Assembly (NCBI GenBank): GCA_036641395.1
Contig: JAVWEY010000006.1
Span: 1 to 47,237, forward strand
DNA length: 47,237 bases
Source: JAVXTH01 sp036641395
GTDB taxonomy: Bacteria; Bacillota_I; Bacilli_A; Erysipelotrichales; Erysipelotrichaceae
Reading direction: 5' to 3'
Position numbers and translations under genes: made by a program. This document shows, piece by piece, positions 17,284-25,274 of the stretch. The notes under the pieces were generated by a model. That model was not told where the DNA came from. It ran no database searches and saw nothing but the letters and a program-made list of their open reading frames with translations. Positions within the stretch are counted from its first letter, which is position 1, and every line of letters starts with the position of its first letter.

Positions 17284-20124
17284 TTATTGAGTATTTTTAC
17301 GATTTAAATTAAATTGTGCTAATAATATTTTTTTACTTTCTTTATCAATATAAGAATAGCGAAGTTCTTTAGGAACTAGTTCTCCTTGTTCTGATAATTG
17401 TGTTATTGCTAACTCATACGTATCTTTAGATTCTAACTCATTATAAATATTTTCCAATTTAATCTTTTCCATGAATTTTTCTTTTTCTTCATCTGATTTC
17501 ATATGCTCAACATAAGAAGCAAAATAATCATAGTAAGATCCTTCACTCATTCCTTGATAATAATTGAGTTGTTCCTTTTTATCAAATATTTTATATTTAC
17601 CTTGTATTCCATTTATAAACATAATATAGTCATAATAATACTTAACAAAATTGCGAATTGCTGATTCAATTACTTTAGTTTCTGTATAATCTGTTGTATA
17701 TATAAAGGCCATAATATCACCAGTCTCAGGATGTTTCATTAAATTGATATTAACATGCAGAAAACGAATGTATCCATTCCCAAAATAGCGGCGATATTCG
17801 GTTTCAAGATGTGTTTGTTGTTGAGAGTATTTTTGTAATAAAATACTTCGATTCAAAATTTTAGCCTTCTCGATATCTGTTGCACTTACCATCGTTCTTT
17901 GAACTTCTGAAAATAAAACATCAATTGATTTAATATCATTAAAATATGCTAATTTATTATCATTAATAATACTCTCTTCAATTTTATTATTGCTTAGATT
18001 CATTTTAAAAGAAACAATCGTTGAGGGTGTTATCAATTGGCGATTATCAAGTTCTTCATTATAGCGACGAATTGCCATTTTCTCATTTGTAATATCAGTC
18101 GTTGCTCCCATTGCAATGATTGGCTGATTCATATCATCATAAATGAGCGAATAAGTTATTCTAGCCCACCAATCATTATTCTTACCAAAACCAATCCAGT
18201 GAATATCTGCGACACTTTTCTTGATACCTCGATCGATTCGTCGATATAGTTCACGATAATCTTCGATACTTTCCTCACTAATATAACCTTTTTCAATAAT
18301 TGACTCAGGTAAATTATGAATGATTTCTCCAAAAGGATATATTTTTAATGAATTATTTGATTGAATTGCAAGTTTTTCTTTAATATTGTATTCCCAAATA
18401 CAGATATCAGTATTATTAAGTGCAATATCAAATTTTTCTTTTTGTAATTTTGCTTTCAATTCACTATCTTTTAGACTATTTACATTCGAAAAAGAACAAT
18501 ACAAAGTAGTTTTAGACTCTAATTGTTTTACAATGATGGCTTGCATATTAAGCCATTGATAACCATTACTTGTGTTTTTAATACGAAATGTGATATTCAT
18601 TTCACGATTCTCATCAATCGCTGCATATAATTCATTATAAAAATCATTAATATCTTCTGAATGAACAATATCTCGATTAAAGTTTCCAATGAAACGATTC
18701 TTTTCAGTGATTGGGAAATGAATTAACTTAAAAAATCCATCATTTAAATATGGTACCTGAATCTTTTTGTTTTCTACTTCAAAAATTCCAATACCGCCTG
18801 GTATGAAATCCATTAAAGATTGCAATCGATTTGCGGTTTTTTCATATTCCTTTGTAATTAAAGCTCCTTGAGTATTATCAGTTAAAAACTCAACATGAGC
18901 AACAATACCATTCCAATTGAATAATTTACCTTTTAAAATTAAATAACGGAGAGGTTTTTCAAGAGTATACTCTCTTTCATAAAAATAATCATAAGACATT
19001 TTAGAAAGTTTGCATATTTCACAAGGATGATCTTTACCTAATAGTTGTGAATAGCATTTCTTTCCTAAATATTCGTCGCCTTTTATACCACATAATGCTT
19101 TCGTTACATTATTTACGTATAACAGTTCATAAGTTTCACTATTTGTAATATAGACACCATTAGAAGTTTCATCTAACAACCATTCCATATTCGATAGCAA
19201 AGATGGTCCAACATGTTCCATTCCCTTAGAAAAATAATGATATTGATTCTTACCATTACGTTTCGCATAGAATAATGCTTTATCTGCATTTGCATATAAG
19301 TCTTGAAATACATAACCATCCTTTGGTGATAAAGCAATACCTAAGGAACATTTTAATAACATACTTTTTATATCTTTATTATGTTCATCTGAAATTGTTT
19401 GATAGAAATGTTCAATTTTACTATTTAATAAATCAAGAGAACCGATATGATTAATAAAGACTGCAAATTCATCTCCACCCATTCGTGATACATAGCTATG
19501 TTCAGAAAAGATATGAGTTAAAATATTTGCGACTTTACAAAGCGTATAATCTCCGCTCAAATGACCAAAATCATCATTTATTGTTTTGAAATTATCAATA
19601 TCTAACATAATAAAGGCACAATCTTCAATTTTATGCTTACTTAAATCATTATTAATCCGATTCTCAAAACCAATTCGATTCAATAAACCGGTTAAACTAT
19701 CTCTTTCAGCTCTTTCACTTAATAAATCTTGAATTTTACGCTCATCACTAATATCCATGAAAATAGCAAAAATAAGTAATCCTTCTCCTTCAACTTCTTT
19801 TAAATTACCGGAGAGATGAACCCAAACAGGTTTCATATTTTTATTAATAATTCGATATGAAATATTAATTTCACGATGCTCACTAATTGCATTCTTTATT
19901 TCATTTTGTAGTAAAATACGATCTTCTTGAAATACAATATCCATTGCATCATGTTGAATTATTTTAAGATATTCTTCCCTTGTATGATTTGTTAAGAAGC
20001 AAACACCATCATTAAAATATAATGTTTCAAACGTTTCACCAATTCGATAAATGGCTAATCCTCCAGGAACATTATTCACTAATTTTTCAAATGTTTGTTT
20101 ATAAATATAATTTGATTCAATCAT
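17284..20124 (-). CDS. PAS-GGDEF multidomain sensor, probable diguanylate cyclase
   Basis: 946 residues with no membrane segment or signal peptide, so it is predicted cytoplasmic. An N-terminal PAS domain (about 10-130) leads into a GGDEF domain (about 138-295) with LDIDNFKTIND and an intact GGDEF at 216-220, expected to make cyclic di-GMP. The inhibitory I-site RxxD is absent: the matching residues (207-210) are SEHS. C-terminal to the cyclase are at least three more PAS-like regions. One (about 310-400) carries GKKCYSQLLGKDHPCEIC, a cysteine pair seen in some PAS families; another (from about 440) opens with IPGGIGIFEVE, echoing VPGGLAIYRIG of the first. No EAL or HD-GYP domain is present. 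The gene stands alone, with its own promoter and terminator. Confidence 0.85.
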   Translation of the reverse strand: MIESNYIYKQTFEKLVNNVPGGLAIYRIGETFETLYFNDGVCFLTNHTREEYLKIIQHDAMDIVFQEDRILLQNEIKNAISEHREINISYRIINKNMKPVWVHLSGNLKEVEGEGLLIFAIFMDISDERKIQDLLSERAERDSLTGLLNRIGFENRINNDLSKHKIEDCAFIMLDIDNFKTINDDFGHLSGDYTLCKVANILTHIFSEHSYVSRMGGDEFAVFINHIGSLDLLNSKIEHFYQTISDEHNKDIKSMLLKCSLGIALSPKDGYVFQDLYANADKALFYAKRNGKNQYHYFSKGMEHVGPSLLSNMEWLLDETSNGVYITNSETYELLYVNNVTKALCGIKGDEYLGKKCYSQLLGKDHPCEICKLSKMSYDYFYEREYTLEKPLRYLILKGKLFNWNGIVAHVEFLTDNTQGALITKEYEKTANRLQSLMDFIPGGIGIFEVENKKIQVPYLNDGFFKLIHFPITEKNRFIGNFNRDIVHSEDINDFYNELYAAIDENREMNITFRIKNTSNGYQWLNMQAIIVKQLESKTTLYCSFSNVNSLKDSELKAKLQKEKFDIALNNTDICIWEYNIKEKLAIQSNNSLKIYPFGEIIHNLPESIIEKGYISEESIEDYRELYRRIDRGIKKSVADIHWIGFGKNNDWWARITYSLIYDDMNQPIIAMGATTDITNEKMAIRRYNEELDNRQLITPSTIVSFKMNLSNNKIEESIINDNKLAYFNDIKSIDVLFSEVQRTMVSATDIEKAKILNRSILLQKYSQQQTHLETEYRRYFGNGYIRFLHVNINLMKHPETGDIMAFIYTTDYTETKVIESAIRNFVKYYYDYIMFINGIQGKYKIFDKKEQLNYYQGMSEGSYYDYFASYVEHMKSDEEKEKFMEKIKLENIYNELESKDTYELAITQLSEQGELVPKELRYSYIDKESKKILLAQFNLNRKNTQ

Positions 20125-20224
20125 AAATACACTCCTTACAAATTGTATTTAGTAACAAAATTTATCTTTCCAAATAATATAAAAATCTATATATTTCAAA
20201 TATGTACAATATATAACTGGTTTT

Positions 20225-20253
20225 ATTATACTCTTATCCTAATTATATAGCAA
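20225..20253 (-). promoter_or_regulatory. Promoter of the PAS/GGDEF gene
   Basis: The -35 box TTGCTA (20248-20253), a 17-nt spacer and the -10 box TATAAT (20225-20230) are on the minus strand. The leader would be about 95 nt long. Confidence 0.6.
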
Positions 20254-20382
20254 ATGAACAATATTAAATAATAAAATGATAGATGTGGAATAAACAAATT
20301 AACTTTAACTAAAATAAATTGATTTATATAATTAAGATACACTTCTCTTTCTTGTATAATTAAATATAAAACTTAAATTAGT

Positions 20383-20411
20383 TTGACATTCAAAGTAATG
20401 TCTTGTATAAT
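20383..20411 (+). promoter_or_regulatory. Consensus promoter of the alpha/beta hydrolase
   Basis: TTGACA (20383-20388), 17 nt, TATAAT (20406-20411): an exact sigma-A consensus on the plus strand. Its predicted transcription start near 20418 leaves almost no leader before the ATG at 20423, which supports the ATG at 20441. Confidence 0.9.
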
Positions 20412-20440
20412 ATGCCAGTCATATGAGAAAGGTAAAATTT

Positions 20441-21397
20441 ATGTTTAAAAAAAAGAAGTTTTGGATTATTCTATTTAGCATCATTTTGGTTTTATTTGTA
20501 AGTATTAGTGCCTTTGCCGGTAACTTTCTAGTTGATTATGCAATCACGGTTGATGAAGCTGGTAATATTGGTTCTATGGGTAATGAAAAATATACAGGGA
20601 TTCAAGATACAAAAGCTCAAAAAGATTATGACAAATGGGTTAAAGATATAAAAACAAATGTTTGGATTGAAAAAAATGAAGAAGGATTATCGCTTTGGAG
20701 TCGTTTTTATGAAAATAATAAAGATTCTCATAAATACATACTCGCAATTCACGGCTATACGGTTGATAATCGTGATATAGCTCCTGCTATTAAACCATTC
20801 TATGAAAAAGGTTATCATGTACTTACTCCCGACCAAAGAGGACGAGGACATAGTGAAGGTAAATATCTTGGTATGGGTTACTTCGAAAAGAATGATGTAG
20901 TAATGTGGGTAGATAAAATTGTTGAGAAGGATCCACAAGCAGAAATTATTTTATATGGAGAATCAATGGGAGCAGCAACCGTAATGATGGCTAGTGGTGA
21001 AAAACTTCCAAAGAATGTTAAGGCTGTCATTGAAGATTGTGGTTATACAACAGCATATGAAATGTTTAAAGATCAATTAAAAGAACGCTTTTCTCTACCT
21101 GAGTTTCCTTTCCTACCAGCTGCTCAAGTCTTTGCGAAAGTGCGTGCTGGCTTCAATTTTAGTGATGCTAGTGCAATTGATCAAATCAAGAAGACAAAGC
21201 TTCCAATTCTATTTATTCATGGTGGTAGCGATGACTATGTACCTACAAGAATGGGATTAGAACTATATAAGTCTTACAAAGGTCCAAAGCAATTACTTAT
21301 TATCAAAGGTGCAGGACATGGAGCAAGTGCTGATGTTGATCCAGATAAATACTATAAAACAGTCTTTCATTTTATCGATACTTACGTAAATAAATAA
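20441..21397 (+). CDS. Membrane-anchored alpha/beta hydrolase
   Basis: 318 residues. An N-terminal MFKKKKFWIILFSIILVLFV segment is a signal anchor that places the catalytic domain outside the membrane. The hydrolase core has the nucleophile elbow YGESMGAA, the acid in GGSDDYVPT and the histidine in GAGHGAS, so the Ser-Asp-His triad is complete. DQRGRGHSEG is typical of this serine-aminopeptidase-like group (YqkD-like in Bacillus). The substrate cannot be told from sequence. The chosen ATG follows AAAGG by eight bases; an ATG six codons earlier has no ribosome site. The gene has its own consensus promoter and ends at a shared terminator. Confidence 0.85.
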   Translation: MFKKKKFWIILFSIILVLFVSISAFAGNFLVDYAITVDEAGNIGSMGNEKYTGIQDTKAQKDYDKWVKDIKTNVWIEKNEEGLSLWSRFYENNKDSHKYILAIHGYTVDNRDIAPAIKPFYEKGYHVLTPDQRGRGHSEGKYLGMGYFEKNDVVMWVDKIVEKDPQAEIILYGESMGAATVMMASGEKLPKNVKAVIEDCGYTTAYEMFKDQLKERFSLPEFPFLPAAQVFAKVRAGFNFSDASAIDQIKKTKLPILFIHGGSDDYVPTRMGLELYKSYKGPKQLLIIKGAGHGASADVDPDKYYKTVFHFIDTYVNK

Positions 21398-21401
21398 ACA
21401 T

Positions 21402-21434
21402 AAAAAAATGACTTAGTTCTCTAGGTCATTTTTT
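21402..21434. terminator. Bidirectional terminator
   Basis: A 14-bp hairpin (21403-21416 with 21421-21434, one G-U pair) has A/T runs on both sides. It ends both the plus-strand hydrolase and the minus-strand exporter-HAD gene. The stop codon of the latter (21426-21428) lies inside the stem. Confidence 0.88.
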
Positions 21435-22727
21435 ATGCGAATGAAATAATTTAGTCATTTTACGTACGATTACATCACTCTTATTTAAATCCAATTGAAT
21501 GGCAATATGTTTCATTTCAGGATTCATTGTATAAGCAGAAGTTGCTTGTTTCATACATTCAATATCTTCTCGATTGTTACTAAAAACAAATATATCGTTT
21601 TCTTCATTTCTTTTAATAAATTCATGGATTGATTGTTCCCTACTAGTAACATTTGAATATATCTTAAGATTTGTATACATTTTATTCTCTTCAATATTTT
21701 TAATTATTATCTTCATATCTAATTGCTTCTCTTTAATATGTTGTAAAAGTTCTTTAATCAATTCATTTTTACCAATTAAATCAATGTAAAGTACTTCACC
21801 ATTATCAGGGAAATCTTCACATATATAAATATGATTATTTGCTTTTTGTAATGGTGCATAAATAGATTCTTCCACACGATTCTTATATTCATTAAAATAA
21901 ACATGTAAAGTTCCATGAAGAATTGAATGAATAAAGCAATTAATATTGAGTAATTTACAAATTAATAATAATTCTTTAACTGACTTTTTATCAATCATCT
22001 TATTATTATAATACTGATTGTTTTTAATATCATATAAAGACGCGCCATTCATGCAAACAATTGGCATTGTGAAATCAATATTATGAATATAAGGTAGAAT
22101 TGATGTTGGTGGATTTTCACTCATCATCATAATTTTCGCATGCTTTTCTAATAACTGTTTTAACTTTATTTCGGTATATGAACTCAACTGTTTTCTTTCA
22201 TTTAATAAAGTTTCTTCAAAATCACAGAGAAATAACGCATCTTTATTGTATCGATATGGTAAATGTACACAATTAATTCCAAATGTTACAAAAATACCAA
22301 TTAATGTATCTAGAATACGATTCCAAGCAAATAGATAGGGATTGATATCCACTGCATGCGATACCGTAATACTCATAAAGACAACACAGGTTATATAAGA
22401 TGCAGATGTTTTTTTCAATAAAACAGTAATATAAATAATAGGAATAATCATTAATGAAATAAAAGCATACTGTAATACAATCATATCATTTGGGATAAAT
22501 GCTCGTTCAAATAAGAGTGTAAACATGCCAATAATTCCACCGATAAAAGTTCCTTCAATTCGATTTCTAGCAACTTTTTTTGTATTTGTATCATTTTGCT
22601 GCATTGATAAAACTGCTGCAATACAGGAATAAAAAACAATACCACTGTTTTGTCTTAATAAAGAAATAAGAAAACAGATAAATACAGCAAGCGATGATTT
22701 TAAAATTCTTAATCCAATTTTAGGCAT
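21426..22727 (-). CDS. ArAE/FUSC-type membrane domain fused to a HAD-like domain
   Basis: 433 residues in two parts. Residues 1 to about 165 form six hydrophobic segments like the aromatic-acid-exporter (ArAE_1/FUSC) family, including VARNRIEGTFIGGIIGM and NRILDTLIGIFVTFGIN. From about residue 172 the chain resembles Cof-type HAD phosphatases (PIVCMNGASLYD). The catalytic motifs are altered: motif I is CDFEETLL instead of DxDGT, motif III has Arg in TSRE where Lys is usual, and motif IV is SNNREDIECM instead of GDxxNDxxM. The HAD part may therefore bind a ligand rather than hydrolyse one. AGGAG precedes the chosen ATG by 8 nt. The gene follows the obg terminator, so expression is by readthrough or an unseen promoter. 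Confidence 0.78.
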   Translation of the reverse strand: MPKIGLRILKSSLAVFICFLISLLRQNSGIVFYSCIAAVLSMQQNDTNTKKVARNRIEGTFIGGIIGMFTLLFERAFIPNDMIVLQYAFISLMIIPIIYITVLLKKTSASYITCVVFMSITVSHAVDINPYLFAWNRILDTLIGIFVTFGINCVHLPYRYNKDALFLCDFEETLLNERKQLSSYTEIKLKQLLEKHAKIMMMSENPPTSILPYIHNIDFTMPIVCMNGASLYDIKNNQYYNNKMIDKKSVKELLLICKLLNINCFIHSILHGTLHVYFNEYKNRVEESIYAPLQKANNHIYICEDFPDNGEVLYIDLIGKNELIKELLQHIKEKQLDMKIIIKNIEENKMYTNLKIYSNVTSREQSIHEFIKRNEENDIFVFSNNREDIECMKQATSAYTMNPEMKHIAIQLDLNKSDVIVRKMTKLFHSHKK

Positions 22728-22756
22728 ATTAATTTCTCCTATCATTTAATGAATCG

Positions 22757-22781
22757 AAAAAAAGATGATTTTCATCACCTT
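22757..22781 (-). terminator. Terminator after obg
   Basis: The minus-strand hairpin AAGGTGAT/ATCATCTT with a GAAA loop and seven T begins at the obg stop codon. Confidence 0.82.
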
Positions 22782-24061
22782 TAGTCCATAAATGTAAATT
22801 CAACATCACATAAAGAAATAACATCGCCATCTTTACATCCGGCTTTTCTTAATTCTTCATCAACATTCATTTTTCTTAATTTACGAGCAAACCGCATCGC
22901 ATCTTCTTCATTATCTATCTTACTCATTTTGAAAGAACGTTCAATTCCCTCTCCATCAAGCAACCAATGACCATTTCCCATATTATGAATCGCAAAAGAA
23001 GGAGCTTCTGGTTCAAATTTATAGTATACGCCTTCAATTGTTTCATCTTTTTCATCAAACAAAGGAAACTGAGGAGTTGTAAGTAATAAATCAGCAGCAC
23101 GATATAGTACTGGTTCAAGTCCTTCCGCAATAATCGCTGTTGTTTCAAATACTTCAAGATCTGGATAAGCCGCTTTAAATCGATTAAGATTATCTTGCGC
23201 TCCATCTAAATCCATCTTATTTGCCAACACAATTTGAGGCCGTTCTAATAAACGATACGTATATTGACCCAATTCTTTATTAATTATTTCATAGTCCTTA
23301 ATTGGATCACGATCATCATTTGCACCCATATCAATGATATGAATAATGACACGACAGCGTTCAATATGACGTAAGAACTGAATACCAAGTCCTTTACCTT
23401 CACTTGCACCTTCAATCAAACCCGGTAGATCAGCCATGACGAAACTACGTCCATCGCCTACTTGTACCATGCCAAGATTGGGTGTAATCGTTGTAAAGTG
23501 ATATTCAGCAATCTCTGGTCTTGCTTTACTTACCACCGATAATAAAGTTGATTTACCAACTGAAGGAAAGCCAACTAAACCAACATCTGCTAATAGTTTT
23601 AATTCAACTTGAATATCCTTCTCTTCCCCTGGTGCACCTTTTTCACTATAGTTAGGAGCAGCATTACTACTTGATTTAAAATGGAAATTACCACGGCCAC
23701 CTTTACCTGCTTTCGCAATAATAGCTTGTTGACCATGACGAGTTAAATCCGCAATAATATTGCCTTTATCATCTTTTACAATCGTACCTTGAGGAACCTT
23801 GACAATCGTTTCATTTCCATCGGCTCCATGCATTTTTTTTGTTTTTCCAGTTCCGCCATCTTCTGCGACTACTTTCTTTTGAAAACGTAAATCTAATAAA
23901 GTAGTTTTACCTTCATCAACTTCAAAAATAACATTTCCTCCACGACCACCATCACCGCCACTAGGACCACCTAATGGAACATATTTTTCACGACGAAAGG
24001 AAGTAATACCATCTCCACCACGACCTGCTTTTACATGTACTTTAACGCGATCTATAAACAT
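22781..24061 (-). CDS. obg: GTPase Obg/CgtA
   Basis: Essential ribosome-associated GTPase involved in 50S assembly and stress responses; 426 residues. The glycine-rich Obg fold occupies 1-158 (GGDGGRGGNVIF), then the G domain with GFPSVGKST, DLPGLIEGA and NKMDL. The C-terminal OCT domain of Gram-positive Obg (about 350-426) is complete. It is the last gene of rplU-prp-rpmA-obg, separated from rpmA by a hairpin attenuator. Confidence 0.97.
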   Translation of the reverse strand: MFIDRVKVHVKAGRGGDGITSFRREKYVPLGGPSGGDGGRGGNVIFEVDEGKTTLLDLRFQKKVVAEDGGTGKTKKMHGADGNETIVKVPQGTIVKDDKGNIIADLTRHGQQAIIAKAGKGGRGNFHFKSSSNAAPNYSEKGAPGEEKDIQVELKLLADVGLVGFPSVGKSTLLSVVSKARPEIAEYHFTTITPNLGMVQVGDGRSFVMADLPGLIEGASEGKGLGIQFLRHIERCRVIIHIIDMGANDDRDPIKDYEIINKELGQYTYRLLERPQIVLANKMDLDGAQDNLNRFKAAYPDLEVFETTAIIAEGLEPVLYRAADLLLTTPQFPLFDEKDETIEGVYYKFEPEAPSFAIHNMGNGHWLLDGEGIERSFKMSKIDNEEDAMRFARKLRKMNVDEELRKAGCKDGDVISLCDVEFTFMD

Positions 24062-24081
24062 ATACTCAAAACCTCCTTTCG

Positions 24082-24110
24082 AAAAAATAAAATCCCCATT
24101 GCGGGGATTT
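24082..24110 (-). terminator. Hairpin attenuator between rpmA and obg
   Basis: The minus-strand hairpin AAATCCCC/GGGGATTT is followed by TATTTTTT. As there is no promoter before obg, it probably reduces obg expression relative to the ribosomal-protein genes. Confidence 0.75.
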
Positions 24111-24115
24111 CTTTA

Positions 24116-24400
24116 TTAAGCTACTGGATATACAGAAACTTTCTTTCTGTCTTTACCAACACGTTCAAACTTAACAACACCTTCGCATTTTGCGAATAAC
24201 GTGTCATCTCCACCACGGCCAACATTTGTGCCTGGGTGAATTTTAGTACCACGCTGACGATAAATGATAGCACCAGCTTTCGCTGTTTGTCCATCGGCTA
24301 ATTTTGAACCTAGACGTCTACCAATTGAATCACGACCATTACGAGTTGAACCAACTCCTTTTTTAGAAGCGAACAACTGAATATCTAATACAAATTTCAT
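24116..24400 (-). CDS. rpmA: Ribosomal protein bL27 with cleavable N-terminus
   Basis: 50S protein whose N-terminus reaches the peptidyl-transferase centre; 94 residues. After MKFVLDIQLF comes the mature start ASKKGVGSTRNGRDS. The N-terminal extension is the form processed by Prp in Firmicutes, with cleavage expected between Phe and Ala. The P-side sequence IQLFA differs from the common QFFA by Leu at the second position. It lies 2 nt after prp. Confidence 0.97.
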   Translation of the reverse strand: MKFVLDIQLFASKKGVGSTRNGRDSIGRRLGSKLADGQTAKAGAIIYRQRGTKIHPGTNVGRGGDDTLFAKCEGVVKFERVGKDRKKVSVYPVA

Positions 24401-24402
24401 AA

Positions 24403-24720
24403 TTACACCTCCTGTTTTTTAATTTTAATGTTTTTTGAATAACGCTCTTCCATCGTTGATAATTGAATCAGCATCGTCTGAAGAATGATCTGAGTTCTCT
24501 TATCTTCCATGTCTTTTACTAAAATATGAATACATGCTTCTTGTATACTACATTCACATGTGTTTTTACTAAGTAAATCAAGGGCATTGAGAGTTCCGAT
24601 ACCAATTGATGATACACCAGCACAAACAAGATCTTCACCTTTATTTGCTGCTTGCGCATGACCACTGATTTCAATTTTCTTAATTAGATCAACGCTTTGA
24701 TAAACGCTAACCGAAATCAT
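24403..24720 (-). CDS. prp: Ribosomal-processing cysteine protease Prp
   Basis: 105-residue protease that removes the N-terminal extension of L27. The catalytic His in SGHAQAANKGEDLVCAG and the Cys twelve residues later in VCAGVSS are in place. It is encoded between rplU and rpmA, the usual Firmicute location, one base after the rplU stop and two before rpmA. Confidence 0.93.
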   Translation of the reverse strand: MISVSVYQSVDLIKKIEISGHAQAANKGEDLVCAGVSSIGIGTLNALDLLSKNTCECSIQEACIHILVKDMEDKRTQIILQTMLIQLSTMEERYSKNIKIKKQEV

Positions 24721-24721
24721 A

Positions 24722-25033
24722 TTAAGCCTCGATTGATTCGATTGTCAACTTAGTATAAGGTTGACGATGACCCTGTTTTCTACGTGTACTACTTTGTTTA
24801 CTATTATATTTGAAAATAGTAATTTTTCTATCTTTACCTTGTTTCTCCACTTTCGCATTAACTTTAACTCCCTTTATATAAGGAGTACCAACACGAGTGG
24901 TACGATTTGAGTAAACTACAACTTTGTCAAATACAACAACTTCACCTTCTTGAGCATCAAGCTTTTCAGTGAAAATAGTTGCACCTTCTTCAACGCGGAT
25001 TTGTTTTCCGCCTGTTTCGATAACTGCGTACAT
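24722..25033 (-). CDS. rplU: Ribosomal protein bL21
   Basis: 103-residue 50S protein that binds 23S rRNA. It starts MYAVIETGGKQIRVEEG and ends with the basic segment KYNSKQSSTRRKQGHRQPYT. It is first in the operon, with GGAGGTG before the ATG and an L21 leader RNA and strong promoter upstream. Confidence 0.98.
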   Translation of the reverse strand: MYAVIETGGKQIRVEEGATIFTEKLDAQEGEVVVFDKVVVYSNRTTRVGTPYIKGVKVNAKVEKQGKDRKITIFKYNSKQSSTRRKQGHRQPYTKLTIESIEA

Positions 25034-25036
25034 TAA

Positions 25037-25142
25037 CGTACACCTCCTTTTATTAGATCTTCAGACTCGCCAAACAAAGGCGTATGATTAACATACTTAA
25101 GACCTTGACTGAGCGGTTGTAAGTCACAAAAGGACATACAAC
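25037..25142 (-). promoter_or_regulatory. L21 leader RNA
   Basis: The transcript before rplU folds into several small hairpins: GTTGTA/TACAAC, GTATG/CATAC and CGCC/GGCG. It carries a TTTTGTGACTTACAACCGCTC segment like the Firmicute L21 leader family. Such leaders are thought to let L21 regulate its own operon. Confidence 0.8.
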
Positions 25143-25148
25143 GTAGTT

Positions 25149-25177
25149 ATATTACCATAAACAAGGGATTGCGTCAA
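25149..25177 (-). promoter_or_regulatory. Promoter of rplU-prp-rpmA-obg
   Basis: The -35 box TTGACG (25172-25177), 17 nt, and the -10 box TAATAT (25149-25154) are on the minus strand. Confidence 0.85.
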
Positions 25178-25233
25178 TGTTTTTTTATACGATTGAACCT
25201 TAATATAAGCCCTTATTTTGCCATCATTTACGT

Positions 25234-25270
25234 AAAATTGGACCATATTATTAATCATAATATGATCCAA
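25234..25270 (-). terminator. Terminator after parC
   Basis: A 13-bp hairpin (25238-25250 with 25258-25270, one wobble pair) is followed by TTTT on the minus strand, just past the parC stop. Confidence 0.75.
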
Positions 25271-25274
25271 CTTA

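Larger units (their letters stand above)
20125..20440. other. Intergenic region between divergent genes
   Basis: About 316 AT-rich bases separate the divergent GGDEF and alpha/beta-hydrolase genes. I see a promoter facing each way (20225-20253 minus, 20383-20411 plus) and a repeated CTTGTATAAT at 20351 and 20402. No gene, RNA structure or further repeat stands out in the middle. Confidence 0.5.

Noticed and set aside
20423..20440. The ATG at 20423 as the alpha/beta hydrolase start
   Set aside because: It lies about five bases after the predicted transcription start and lacks a ribosome site, while the ATG at 20441 has AAAGG at good spacing.
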